Of a stretch of DNA of 19,074 nucleotides, positions 8,461 through 15,043 are shown in pieces. Under the pieces are notes generated by a model, which was not told the origin of the DNA, did not search any database, and was given only the letters and a program-made list of their open reading frames with translations. Position numbers and translations under genes: made by a program. Where the stretch lies: NCBI GenBank assembly GCA_964476045.1, contig CAYYYJ010000022.1, forward strand, positions 1-19,074. Direction: 5' to 3'. This DNA comes from CAYYYJ01 sp964476045. Its GTDB lineage: Archaea; Aenigmatarchaeota; Aenigmatarchaeia; QMZP01; JACQNV01. Every line of letters starts with the position of its first letter. Position 1 is the first letter of the stretch.

Positions 8461-9542
8461 CTAAAAATCTCCTTTATCACTCGCGTCCCATAACTCCCTT
8501 TCGGGATTTCAAATTCCACTATTGCTTTATTCTTGCCTTTGTTCAGTTCATCTTTTTCTAACCTATAATTGAGCTTTTCTGGATAAACATAGAGAGGCCT
8601 TTTAGACCCAGAAGAAGTCAGTTCAGACATTGAAGCTATCTTGAAATTTTCCAGATTGACTTTTTCCTTGTTTAGAATTCTTTTTATTGTTTTATCTATA
8701 TCACTATTTTCCAGTTTTGTGCCGAATCCAACCAGAGGTATATCTATGTTTTTTTTCTGTGTTTTAGATATCTCTTTGACTGCCATATTCCAAATGTATG
8801 ATTGGTATGCATGGATGAACATCATCCTCAATGTTTTTGGAAGAGACCTCAATGCTCCAGTGTAATCATCTGGATTTGATACCAAGTGGTTTAAAATTGC
8901 AATCTCCCATTTGCAATCATGGGGAAACAGTTTTAAAGCCTCTCCGAAATCTTCTGTTTCTTCCAGTGCTTTACGGGCATCGCGGACTTCCTTCCTTTCA
9001 TCTTTGTTCGTTTTAGTCAGGTAAAGATATACTGCGCCAGGAATATTGTTTTCCAGTATTTCTTTCCCTACAAGGTGAGTTATGCTCCTTTTCCCGAACC
9101 TCTGGGAATCAAAGAGGTTGAGGACGCCTCTTTTTTTTATTTCTGCAATCCTTTTTACTAAAAATTCCTTGCCATATTTGCTTTCAAGATCTCTCATAGT
9201 TATAGAAAACCAATTGCCTTTCAGTTCTCCCAATTTTATAGGCCTCTGGTTGTATTCGAAATCAGAAAGCTCTACATCTCGTATCCCCAAAGACTTTAGC
9301 TTCTGCATACCCACTCCGAAGAAAGAGATAGTTTGATAAGTGACTGCAGCTTTGTCTTTTGTGCCCGCAAATCCAATTTTACTTCTGGATATCTGCAGAA
9401 GCCTCGATATCTCTCTGATGAGCTTAAGAAAATCCCAATTAGTTTTCTTTAGTGTACACCAGATATAGTCTCCCTGGCCGATCGGTAGAGCTGACGGAAT
9501 TTCTTTAACTATAAAATCCTCTGGCAGCGTCTTTATCCTCAT
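8457..9542 (-). CDS. truD: tRNA pseudouridine(13) synthase, TruD family
   Basis: This enzyme isomerises uridine 13 of tRNA to pseudouridine in the cytoplasm. The TruD signature GFAGTKDKAAVTYQ lies at residues 57-70, with D63 the expected catalytic aspartate. FDSQRFGKRS and a late FIHAYQSYIWNMAV segment also match the family. At 361 residues it is typical for a TruD protein with its inserted TRUD domain. The ATG at 9542 has an AT-rich element about 28 bases upstream, suggesting a leaderless transcript. It is divergent from the Yip1-like gene and converges on the pilin-like gene with overlapping stops. Confidence 0.95.
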   Translation of the reverse strand: MRIKTLPEDFIVKEIPSALPIGQGDYIWCTLKKTNWDFLKLIREISRLLQISRSKIGFAGTKDKAAVTYQTISFFGVGMQKLKSLGIRDVELSDFEYNQRPIKLGELKGNWFSITMRDLESKYGKEFLVKRIAEIKKRGVLNLFDSQRFGKRSITHLVGKEILENNIPGAVYLYLTKTNKDERKEVRDARKALEETEDFGEALKLFPHDCKWEIAILNHLVSNPDDYTGALRSLPKTLRMMFIHAYQSYIWNMAVKEISKTQKKNIDIPLVGFGTKLENSDIDKTIKRILNKEKVNLENFKIASMSELTSSGSKRPLYVYPEKLNYRLEKDELNKGKNKAIVEFEIPKGSYGTRVIKEIFS

Positions 9543-9547
9543 ATTGA

Positions 9548-9555
9548 TTTATATA
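9548..9555 (+). promoter_or_regulatory. TATA box of the Yip1-like gene
   Basis: TTTATATA is centred 26-27 bases before the ATG at 9578, the expected distance for a leaderless archaeal transcript. It lies only six bases before the truD start codon on the other strand. Confidence 0.65.
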
Positions 9556-9567
9556 CAAAGCAGCTCT

Positions 9568-9579
9568 AAATATCTATAT
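9568..9579 (-). promoter_or_regulatory. Candidate TATA element of truD
   Basis: On the minus strand ATATAGATATTT is centred about 30 bases before the truD ATG at 9542. It overlaps the start codon of the divergent Yip1-like gene. Confidence 0.5.
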
Positions 9580-10195
9580 GTGCTTTGATCTGGAAAAAGT
9601 AAAGAAAATAATGCTTCAGCCGTCCAAATTTTTTGGCGGTCTTAAGAAAGAAAAAAAGCTGGATGTGGCGTTGAAGTATTTTGCCGTGATTTCTCTCATC
9701 AGCACAGTATTAGGCGTTTTTGCAGGCTATGTTTTTCAGGATCAGCTTTACCAATTCACAGAAACTGTTTTCGGGCTAAAAATCCCAAGGCAGGCCTTCT
9801 CCATCCAGGCTCTATCGCTCTCGATTCTGGTAGGCTATATTGTATCAATAATCGGAAGTTTTATATGGGCTGGCATACTCCATGTATGGCTATTGATTTT
9901 CGGGTCTAAAACCAACTATGAAAAAACATACCAATTATCTGTATATTCAGGAACTCCGGGCTACTTACTAGGCTGGATACCTTTTGTAAACCTTTTTGTC
10001 TGGATATACTCACTGGCTTTGTTGATAATAGGGACCCAAAAAATGTGCAAATTCTCTAAAAGAAGGGCGCTAGCAATCTATCTCGCCCCTTTGGCCATTT
10101 TCCTTTTATTGATATTGATGGTGATAAGTCTTTTAGTTTCTATACAATCCAATCCTCTGCTAATTAATTCTATTGTAAACAGAACAGCAGTATAG
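9578..10195 (+). CDS. Yip1-family-like multi-pass membrane protein
   Basis: A 205-residue integral membrane protein of unknown function. Its short N-terminus, VKKIMLQPSKFFGGLKKEKK, matches the opening of Yip1/YIP1-like domain proteins (a helix entering the membrane after PxxFF). About five hydrophobic segments follow, near residues 35-55, 80-105, 122-148 and 160-190, with GTPGYLLGWIPF between two of them. The ATG at 9578 fits the TATA box; a second ATG at 9611 would lose part of the conserved opening. Microbial Yip1-like proteins have no well-established role. Confidence 0.7.
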   Translation: MCFDLEKVKKIMLQPSKFFGGLKKEKKLDVALKYFAVISLISTVLGVFAGYVFQDQLYQFTETVFGLKIPRQAFSIQALSLSILVGYIVSIIGSFIWAGILHVWLLIFGSKTNYEKTYQLSVYSGTPGYLLGWIPFVNLFVWIYSLALLIIGTQKMCKFSKRRALAIYLAPLAIFLLLILMVISLLVSIQSNPLLINSIVNRTAV

Positions 10196-10232
10196 TCAGA
10201 AAAATCCCATAGACTGCACCTTTTTAGAAAAA

Positions 10233-10296
10233 TCTGCATCTCTCTTTGCGGAGATGCAGAGATGTCTCGTGTCACAAAACACACAGAGAGACACGA
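10233..10296. repeat. Two adjacent hairpins in the convergent Yip1-aIF6 intergenic region
   Basis: TCTGCATCTC (10233-10242) pairs perfectly with GAGATGCAGA (10251-10260) across an 8-base loop. TCGTGTC (10267-10273) pairs with GACACGA (10290-10296) across 16 bases. The 121-base region (10196-10316) also has a T-run at 10221-10225. It could terminate both convergent transcripts or be a short dispersed element, since its CACAGAG-type composition recurs near 14605-14632. Confidence 0.55.
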
Positions 10297-10316
10297 AGCT
10301 GCACCAAAAAACTGCA

Positions 10317-10973
10317 CTAGAAAAATCCCAAACACTCTGTTATGCTCTGCATCTCAGGCCCTGTAGTCTGGTCGCCTATTATTGCGCCTTTAGAGTTTGC
10401 CAACAAGCCAGATTTTATGAAATTTGAGCCAAAATTAACACTGGCGTAATCTGGTTTTACTTTAAGAGCTGTCTCAATCAACTCCATATCCTCTTTCCCC
10501 GCAAACTTGCTCACTGCGCATCCTTTATTGCTGGCTACTGCCAAAGATCCGACAATTTCGAGACCGCCTATATTATGTACAGTGACTTTGACTTTTAAAA
10601 AATCTTCTATAGCAGCTTTGTATTTTTTTATCTTGTCAGAGATTATGCACCCCTTGTCATTCGCGACAATAAGGTTTCCGATTGCGTTGTACTTGCCTTC
10701 GATGACAAGGACCTCAGAGTGCTTTTTAATCTCTTCCAACTCTTTCTTCCTGATAAATTCCGGCAGAATAAGACCATTGGAATTCCCGGCGCAAAATATC
10801 CCAATGACATTCGTGTTTGCTACGCTGGTCTTGACTGCCTTTACTTGCAGGTTTTCAATCAAAATATCCTCTACCCATTTTTTTATGTTAGGGATTAGAC
10901 AGATCGAGTCTGTCACAAACCCATAAAGCCCTATGTTAGGATCGCCTGAAAAGTTAGCCTGATTTACGTTCAT
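10317..10973 (-). CDS. eif6: Translation initiation factor 6 (aIF6)
   Basis: This 218-residue protein binds the 50S subunit and blocks premature joining to 30S. The opening NFSGDPNIGLYGFVTDSICL and the repeated GxxxxNxKGxIxxD/S pattern (GNLIVANDKGCIISD, GSLAVASNKGCAVS, GLLANSKGAIIGD) are those of the five-fold pseudosymmetric eIF6/aIF6 propeller-like fold. Length matches the usual ~220. In many archaea aIF6 lies directly after L31e; here it is about 1.6 kb away, with taw2 and a methyltransferase between. It has its own TATA element about 33 bases upstream on the minus strand. Confidence 0.95.
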   Translation of the reverse strand: MNVNQANFSGDPNIGLYGFVTDSICLIPNIKKWVEDILIENLQVKAVKTSVANTNVIGIFCAGNSNGLILPEFIRKKELEEIKKHSEVLVIEGKYNAIGNLIVANDKGCIISDKIKKYKAAIEDFLKVKVTVHNIGGLEIVGSLAVASNKGCAVSKFAGKEDMELIETALKVKPDYASVNFGSNFIKSGLLANSKGAIIGDQTTGPEMQSITECLGFF

Positions 10974-10984
10974 AAAACCCTGTT

Positions 10985-10993
10985 AACATATTA
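10985..10993 (+). promoter_or_regulatory. Candidate TATA element of the methyltransferase gene
   Basis: AACATATTA is centred 27 bases before the ATG at 11016. It is less canonical than the other TATA boxes here. Confidence 0.4.
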
Positions 10994-11001
10994 TGGCTAG
11001 A

Positions 11002-11010
11002 CTATATAAA
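11002..11010 (-). promoter_or_regulatory. TATA box of aIF6
   Basis: On the minus strand TTTATATAG is centred about 33 bases before the aIF6 ATG at 10973. It is the best TATA match in this 42-base divergent region, and ends six bases from the methyltransferase start codon. Confidence 0.6.
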
Positions 11011-11015
11011 TCACT

Positions 11016-11687
11016 ATGAACCGGAATAGGGAACTCTATAACCATCTTGCTGGAAGCTATAACCTGAGGCAGCAGAACCCTTCAACTTTGTTATTGAGAA
11101 AAAAAGAGCAGAAATTGATGGAAAAGCATTCTTACGGCCTAGTCTTAGACCTCGGATGCGGTACAGGCCACCATTTAGATTATAATGAAAATATAGCTGG
11201 CCTTGACATATCAGAGAAAATGTTGTCTATAGCAAAAAACAAAAATAAGCCCCTTATCCAAGCTACCACAGAAGGCCTCCCGATAAAAAAATCTTCTATT
11301 GATACTGTCCTTTGTTTCTATACCACACTAAATTTAGTCGATTTCGATAAATCGATAACAGAGATCTCAGCTGTCCTAAAAATAGGAGGAAAAATTCTAT
11401 TATCTGTAACAAGCATACACGACGGAGAGGGAAATCAGAATATAAAAAATTTCAGATTAGAAGGCAAACGTGTAAAGATGCAACTGTTCAAAAAAGATGA
11501 ACTAGTAAAGTCTTTCACAAAATATGGGTTTAGTTTGATCGAATTTGACTCTGTTTTCAGAATCCAGAAGCCGAGGTGGGGCAATTTCCAGAAATTTTCC
11601 ATGATAGGAAAAATAAAACTAGGAATTGAAAGAATCTTTCCAAAAGAAAAAGGAAGGATTTATTTAATGGTGTTTGAGAAAATCTAA
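11016..11687 (+). CDS. Class I SAM-dependent methyltransferase
   Basis: A 223-residue cytoplasmic methyltransferase of unknown substrate. The SAM-binding motif I, VLDLGCGTGHH, is at residues 43-53. The acidic post-I residue sits in AGLDISEKM, motif II is near DTVLCFYTTLNL (96-107), and motif III follows in LKIGGKILLSVTS. This is the Methyltransf_11-type order. The N-terminal LYNHLAGSYN is also seen in methyltransferases acting on tRNA and small molecules. It converges on taw2, with a single base between the two ends, and is flanked by translation genes, so an RNA substrate is possible but not shown. The ATG is preceded by a weak TATA element at the leaderless distance. Confidence 0.8.
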   Translation: MNRNRELYNHLAGSYNLRQQNPSTLLLRKKEQKLMEKHSYGLVLDLGCGTGHHLDYNENIAGLDISEKMLSIAKNKNKPLIQATTEGLPIKKSSIDTVLCFYTTLNLVDFDKSITEISAVLKIGGKILLSVTSIHDGEGNQNIKNFRLEGKRVKMQLFKKDELVKSFTKYGFSLIEFDSVFRIQKPRWGNFQKFSMIGKIKLGIERIFPKEKGRIYLMVFEKI

Positions 11688-11688
11688 T

Positions 11689-12519
11689 TCAGCCTGTTTG
11701 CATTATCTCAAATTCAGCATCCACAACCGCATGGTACACATTCGGCGCGTAATCCTTCACTATTTTCTTTTCCAGGATTTTTTTTAATTTGAACCCTTTT
11801 TTATTGGCCTCTTTATTCAAAATTTCAAGTGGCTTGTTCCAAAGCTCGCCTTTAGAAAAAGTATCATGGTAGTTTATAATACCCTTATCTTTCAAAAATC
11901 CAAATGCAGCTGGAAGGAATCTGTATGTTCCAGGCAAATAGCCCATCAAAACCCTGTCAGCCTTTTGAGACAAGCTGATTTTTCTGCAGTCCCCGAGTAT
12001 TGGCGCTATATTCTGAATTTTATTTAATTTTATATTCTCCTTCAGATAATCAAAAGAAATCTTATTTTTTTCAATCGAATAGATAATTTTAGGATCCCCG
12101 AATTTGGCTATAGGGATGGAAAAATATCCTATCCCAGAAAACATGTCTATAATTACTTCTCCAGGCCTTATTTTATCAAGAAGCCTTTTTCTCTCTGCCA
12201 AATTCCCTTTAGAAAACATTATTTCCGCGACATCTATTTTGTATAGAATTCCGTTTTCCTTGTGGAGTGTTTCTGTTCCTCCACCTAAAAGTATTTTTAC
12301 TCTAGGTTTTCTAAACTCGCCTGCCACTCCTGTTATTTCACAAACAGCCTTAACATAGGGAAGAATTTTCACAATAGAATTTGCTATTTTCTTTTTCTGG
12401 CTGGCTGATTTTATTTTCGGGAGTTTTATTAGAAGTATATCCCCTATGATCTGATAGCTGGAAGGCAAAAGTTCAGGATCCAGATTTGTCAAATTGGCGA
12501 GTTTTTCCTTGAATCCCAT
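11689..12519 (-). CDS. taw2: tRNA(Phe) wyosine-pathway aminocarboxypropyltransferase, Taw2-like (Trm5/TYW2 family)
   Basis: It probably transfers the 3-amino-3-carboxypropyl group of SAM to 4-demethylwyosine at position 37 of tRNA-Phe. Residues 1-115 include the GGGTETLHKENG and IDVAEIMFSKGNLAER motifs shared by Trm5 and TYW2 enzymes. SAM motif I is DMFSGIGYFSIP at 125-136, and GDCRK lies near 176-180. At 188-201 the sequence is DRVLMGYLPGTYRF, matching the DRVxxGYxxxT form of Taw2 rather than the NLP form of the methylating Trm5. At 276 residues it is complete for the compact form. It starts 27 bases after the L31e stop. A TATA-like stretch at the end of L31e allows separate transcription. 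No other wyosine gene is in the window. Confidence 0.82.
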   Translation of the reverse strand: MGFKEKLANLTNLDPELLPSSYQIIGDILLIKLPKIKSASQKKKIANSIVKILPYVKAVCEITGVAGEFRKPRVKILLGGGTETLHKENGILYKIDVAEIMFSKGNLAERKRLLDKIRPGEVIIDMFSGIGYFSIPIAKFGDPKIIYSIEKNKISFDYLKENIKLNKIQNIAPILGDCRKISLSQKADRVLMGYLPGTYRFLPAAFGFLKDKGIINYHDTFSKGELWNKPLEILNKEANKKGFKLKKILEKKIVKDYAPNVYHAVVDAEFEIMQTG

Positions 12520-12540
12520 ATAGAAATAATTAGACAGGCA

Positions 12541-12551
12541 ATTAAATTATT
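12541..12551 (-). promoter_or_regulatory. Candidate TATA element of taw2
   Basis: On the minus strand AATAATTTAAT is centred 27 bases before the taw2 ATG and overlaps the end of the L31e gene. Confidence 0.4.
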
Positions 12552-13014
12552 GTTTCTTTTTCGTTTCTTTGACGTCTTCTTTCTTAGGCTCAGCTTTCTT
12601 ATCCTCTGTTGGTTTATCAGCCTTTTTTATTTCTTTTCCAGTTGTTGATGTTTCTGCAGGCAGAGCCTTATCCCCCAGAACAACCTTGCTTTCTTTTTTC
12701 CCTTCTTTTCTCAATAATTTTTGTTTTAATCCCTTCTTTTCCGTGATTTCCAGCCTTTCCTCTGGCATCATTGCATTCACAATGCCTTTCTCATCTTTCA
12801 CAACCTTGACTTTAGAAAATGCAGGCGGTTTCTTCGCTCCTCTGGCCCATAAGCTTTCATTTAATAAAGGGGATAGCTTTACATCCTCTGATTTTGTATG
12901 CCTTTTCAAAAAAGCCCTTATAGTGTCTACAGAGACATTAGCTCTGTCTATTCTCCCTGCTTTCACCCATTTTTTTCTTAAAGGGATTGTATAAACTTTT
13001 TCCTCGTTTGCCAT
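12547..13014 (-). CDS. rpl31e: Large-subunit ribosomal protein L31e (eL31) with a long charged tail
   Basis: A 50S subunit protein near the polypeptide exit. Residues 3-90 match L31e: VYTIPLRKKWVKAGRIDRAN, then IRAFLKRH and NESLWARGAKKPP. The remaining ~65 residues are low-complexity Lys/Glu-rich sequence (many KKE and KAEPKKE stretches), so the 155-residue protein is well beyond the usual 80-100 of archaeal L31e. The tail is probably disordered and RNA-binding or decorative. It is the last gene of the S19e-PDCD5-L39e-L31e run and lies 71 bases after L39e, with a strong hairpin between them. Confidence 0.93.
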   Translation of the reverse strand: MANEEKVYTIPLRKKWVKAGRIDRANVSVDTIRAFLKRHTKSEDVKLSPLLNESLWARGAKKPPAFSKVKVVKDEKGIVNAMMPEERLEITEKKGLKQKLLRKEGKKESKVVLGDKALPAETSTTGKEIKKADKPTEDKKAEPKKEDVKETKKKQ

Positions 13015-13059
13015 ATAATTTTACCAAATTATTTGCAGTCTAATTTCTTTTGAATACTG

Positions 13060-13088
13060 TAAACTTTTCTTTTTGAAAGAAAAGTTTA
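13060..13088 (-). terminator. 13-bp perfect hairpin overlapping the L39e stop codon
   Basis: Bases 13060-13072 pair perfectly with 13076-13088 around a 3-base loop. On the transcribed minus strand it begins at the TAA stop of L39e (13088-13086). No long U-run follows immediately. It could end the S19e-PDCD5-L39e transcript, partly attenuate L31e, or be an RNA processing or stability element. Confidence 0.5.
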
Positions 13089-13253
13089 GATCTTTAACTT
13101 CTTTCTTCTCCAGTTTCTTGTAGTGACCTTAATTCTCCTGCTTCTTGCCCGTTTAAGCCTGAACTTTTTAATATCAGCCCACCTAGGGGCATCCCTGATA
13201 CCAGCTTGTTTTCCTAATCTTCTTTTCTTTCCAGAGGGCTTGTTTCTTGCCAT
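13086..13253 (-). CDS. rpl39e: Large-subunit ribosomal protein L39e (eL39)
   Basis: A 55-residue, highly basic protein that lines the ribosomal exit tunnel. It opens MARNKPSGKKRRLGKQAG and continues PRWADIKKFRLKRARSRR and NWRRKKLKI, the L39e pattern over its whole length. The ATG at 13253 is preferred. An upstream in-frame ATG at 13283 would add ten non-conserved residues (MTLKLSNFIF) that merely overlap the PDCD5 gene end. It lies 26 bases after the PDCD5 stop in the same operon. Confidence 0.95.
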   Translation of the reverse strand: MARNKPSGKKRRLGKQAGIRDAPRWADIKKFRLKRARSRRIKVTTRNWRRKKLKI

Positions 13254-13279
13254 AAATATAAAATTACTTAGCTTCAATG

Positions 13280-13555
13280 TCACATTCGTTTGATCACGGT
13301 CTGTTTTTGTGCTGATGAGTTAGATAAGTATTTCAACACTTCTTTCAATTGCATATCACCGAGAAGGCCATGCAGTTTTCCCGCCTGATGTATCTGAAGC
13401 AAATAAAGCTCTGCCTGCCCTGCCAATTCGGGGTTCACAGCCCGCACCCTTGACAGCCTCTCATACGCTTCCTTTGCTAGTATCTTGCCGAGAAGCTGTT
13501 TTTTGATCTCCTCTACCTTTTTCATCTGTTCTAATTGTGCATGATTTTGATCCAT
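13280..13555 (-). CDS. PDCD5-family DNA-binding protein
   Basis: A 91-residue helical protein of the PDCD5/TFAR19 family (MTH1615-like), reported to bind double-stranded DNA in archaea. QLLGKILAKEAYERLSRVRA, NPELAGQAELYLLQIHQAGK and a final DMQLKEVLKYLS segment follow the conserved three-helix core. It starts 25 bases after S19e. Its place between S19e and L39e is the widespread archaeal order, which supports co-transcription with ribosomal genes. Confidence 0.92.
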   Translation of the reverse strand: MDQNHAQLEQMKKVEEIKKQLLGKILAKEAYERLSRVRAVNPELAGQAELYLLQIHQAGKLHGLLGDMQLKEVLKYLSNSSAQKQTVIKRM

Positions 13556-13580
13556 AATTGCGAATATGGAAAGAAAGTTA

Positions 13581-14015
13581 TTAATTATTCTTTAAGACAG
13601 CCGCTGCGGATTGTTCTAGTATTTCCCTGCCTTTTTCACTCAAAACTCTTTTAGCTGTTCTTCCTTTCTCGTTTTTCTCGGCTTTCAGGTAGCCTGCGTT
13701 CTCTAATGACTGGATCGATTTCCTAATAACAGATCCAGACGCCTCTCTAAAGTGTTCTGGCGCTGTTCCGAGGTTCTTTCTCCCCCCATAAACTTTTTTA
13801 AGCCTGTTCACACCGACGCCTGGCCTCAAATATATTTTCCTGAGTATGCTTGCAGACCTCAAGTACCACCAGTTTTTCTGGGATGGAGGCCGCTCCCTGC
13901 TGACACCTGTTTTTACAAATGGAGTCCACGCAGGGCTTTTGAAATCCTTGTCTTTTTCCAGCCTTGCAGCCACATCTTCAATAAGCTTGTTTATCGGGGC
14001 GTTTTTTATATTCAT
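13581..14015 (-). CDS. rps19e: Small-subunit ribosomal protein S19e (eS19)
   Basis: A 144-residue 30S protein required for 18S/16S-type subunit maturation in eukaryotes and archaea. The family pattern is present: PAWTPFVKTGVSRERPP, NWWYLRSASILRKIYLRPG, GVNRLKKVYGGRKNLG and HFREASGSVIRKSIQSLE, then a winged-helix end. The ATG at 14015 gives the normal length. The open frame extends to an ATG at 14096, but its 27 extra residues are not S19e-like and would run through the TATA element. First gene of the S19e-PDCD5-L39e-L31e operon. Confidence 0.95.
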   Translation of the reverse strand: MNIKNAPINKLIEDVAARLEKDKDFKSPAWTPFVKTGVSRERPPSQKNWWYLRSASILRKIYLRPGVGVNRLKKVYGGRKNLGTAPEHFREASGSVIRKSIQSLENAGYLKAEKNEKGRTAKRVLSEKGREILEQSAAAVLKNN

Positions 14016-14040
14016 ATTCTTACTAAATATGCACCTGTAT

Positions 14041-14050
14041 ACTTTTAAAG
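14041..14050. promoter_or_regulatory. TATA box of S19e, possibly shared with a divergent small gene
   Basis: CTTTAAAAGT on the minus strand is centred 30 bases before the S19e ATG at 14015. On the plus strand ACTTTTAAAG is centred 25-26 bases before an ATG at 14071. Either direction would give a leaderless transcript. Confidence 0.55.
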
Positions 14051-14070
14051 GTTGTGAGGATAGTCTAATT

Positions 14071-14232
14071 ATGGAAAAACCTATTAGTAATGTCATCGAT
14101 GATCCTGTAAAATTGATAAACAGGATATTCTCCTCATTTAAAGGAAAGTATTCTAGTGTCGAATTGCAGCATGAAAGCGGAAAATTATGGACTAATGGAC
14201 TCCGAAAGAATGAAACAAAAGATTCTATCTAG
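14071..14232 (+). CDS. Possible small protein (53 aa) between S19e and rnp4
   Basis: An open frame from ATG at 14071 to TAG at 14232, beginning MEKPISNVIDDPVKLI. It has no recognised family. It fills the only gap between the S19e and RNase P genes, is preceded by an AT-rich element at 25-26 bases, and has a plausible soluble, mildly amphipathic composition (IDDPVKLINRIFSSF, then a polar end). Its stop overlaps the rnp4 stop by eight bases on the other strand. The open frame continues upstream of 14071, but that part is antisense to S19e and is not counted. It may be a chance frame. Confidence 0.4.
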   Translation: MEKPISNVIDDPVKLINRIFSSFKGKYSSVELQHESGKLWTNGLRKNETKDSI

Positions 14233-14560
14233 ATCTCTTCTCCCTTCTATAAGGAGACCTTCTGACGAAACCGCACCCTTTGCACGTGGTTACCACGGCC
14301 TGCTGTTTTTTGCTTGTCCTGACAATAGACGTTTTTCCTGGAATCAAGTAAAGGTTGCATTTCTTACAAACAGACCTCTTCTCGGCTTTCGAAAACCTGA
14401 CATTATACCTCATCCCGATTTTCTTGGCCAGTTCTGCATATCTTTTCGAGAGCCCTGGTTTTTCTATAGCGTACTCTTTAGACATCTGCAAGAGCTTTTT
14501 TATCCTCTCGCTTGAGATCTTTATCTGCCATTCAGGCTTTCTGCTGACTTTTCTTGACAT
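14225..14560 (-). CDS. rnp4: RNase P protein component 4 (Rpp21/Rpr2 family)
   Basis: A protein subunit of archaeal RNase P, which trims the 5' leader of precursor tRNAs. A helical N-terminus contains RYAELAKKIGMRYNVRF. A zinc ribbon follows with Cys pairs CKKC and CKGC (CxxC...CxxC), and LIPGKTSIVR lies between them. The end is basic. The ATG at 14560 (MSRKVSRKPEW) gives 111 residues and has GGAG seven bases upstream. An earlier in-frame ATG at 14590 would overlap the cupin gene by 13 bases and adds ten unremarkable residues. It begins 17 bases after the cupin stop, so it may be carried on the cupin transcript. Confidence 0.93.
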   Translation of the reverse strand: MSRKVSRKPEWQIKISSERIKKLLQMSKEYAIEKPGLSKRYAELAKKIGMRYNVRFSKAEKRSVCKKCNLYLIPGKTSIVRTSKKQQAVVTTCKGCGFVRRSPYRREKRSR

Positions 14561-14577
14561 TATAATACTCCAAAACT

Positions 14578-15012
14578 TCAACTTCCCCATCCCCTATTCG
14601 GCTCTTCGCGCATCTTCTCTGTTTCTGTGCCTCTGTGATCATCATCTTGTAACCTAAGAGTATTCCCGCGTTCAGGAGTCGAAGCTTCGAAAACATCGGA
14701 GTCTTCTATTGCACAAAGCCTATGCTTCTGGCCCAGAGCAACTGTATAACCTTTCATAGGTTCCATTCCAATTTCAACTAATCTTCCATCGCAATCCCCG
14801 GAAATATATAAACACTTGCCTTTAATCAAGCACAGGGTCTCTGTTTTTTCGTCATGAACCTGTAAACTCAGCCTTCTCCCTGCTTCTATATGGAGAATTT
14901 TTCCTGTGTAGGGCGAGTCTGGTGGTGTAAAAATAATCTCGTACCCCCAAGGTTTCTCAACTCTTCTCTGATAAGGTGTATTTCCAAACTTCGATTTATC
15001 AAACTCGTCCAT
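14578..15012 (-). CDS. Cupin-domain protein, mannose-6-phosphate isomerase type II-like
   Basis: A 144-residue single-domain cupin resembling the C-terminal domain of mannose-1-phosphate guanylyltransferase/mannose-6-phosphate isomerase enzymes. Such proteins bind a metal and act on, or sense, sugar phosphates. EKPWGYEIIF at 19-28 is the family opening. GKILHIEAGRRLSLQVHDEK (37-56) corresponds to cupin motif 1, with H53 and E58 as possible metal ligands, although the usual HxH is reduced to QVH. GQKHRLCAIED (94-104) gives motif 2 with H97. DxLRLQDD near 119-124 resembles the ManC-type end. The last ~20 residues are encoded by CACAGAG-rich DNA and look atypical. A TATA element lies 26 bases upstream. 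Confidence 0.8.
   Translation of the reverse strand: MDEFDKSKFGNTPYQRRVEKPWGYEIIFTPPDSPYTGKILHIEAGRRLSLQVHDEKTETLCLIKGKCLYISGDCDGRLVEIGMEPMKGYTVALGQKHRLCAIEDSDVFEASTPERGNTLRLQDDDHRGTETEKMREEPNRGWGS
14605..14632 (-). repeat. CACAGAG-rich segment at the cupin 3' end
   Basis: On the minus strand this reads CACAGAGGCACAGAAACAGAG followed by AAGATGC. Similar CACAGAG/GACACGAAG sequence occurs at 10281-10298 in the Yip1-aIF6 intergenic region. The resemblance is partial, and two matches do not prove a repeat family. Confidence 0.3.
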
Positions 15013-15032
15013 AGAATGAATAATTGGATTTC

Positions 15033-15043
15033 TACTATAAAAC
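15033..15043 (-). promoter_or_regulatory. TATA box of the cupin gene
   Basis: On the minus strand GTTTTATAGTA is centred 26 bases before the cupin ATG at 15012 and overlaps the 3' end of the preceding gene, suggesting a separate leaderless transcript. Confidence 0.55.

Noticed and set aside
11689..12519. Trm5 (tRNA m1G37 methyltransferase) instead of Taw2
   Set aside because: The NLP-type motif expected in Trm5 is replaced by GYLPGT, typical of the aminocarboxypropyl-transferring branch. Some doubt remains without an alignment.
13752..14232. Longer plus-strand frames starting upstream of 14071
   Set aside because: Their upstream parts are antisense to S19e; only the part from 14071 has an independent promoter-like context.
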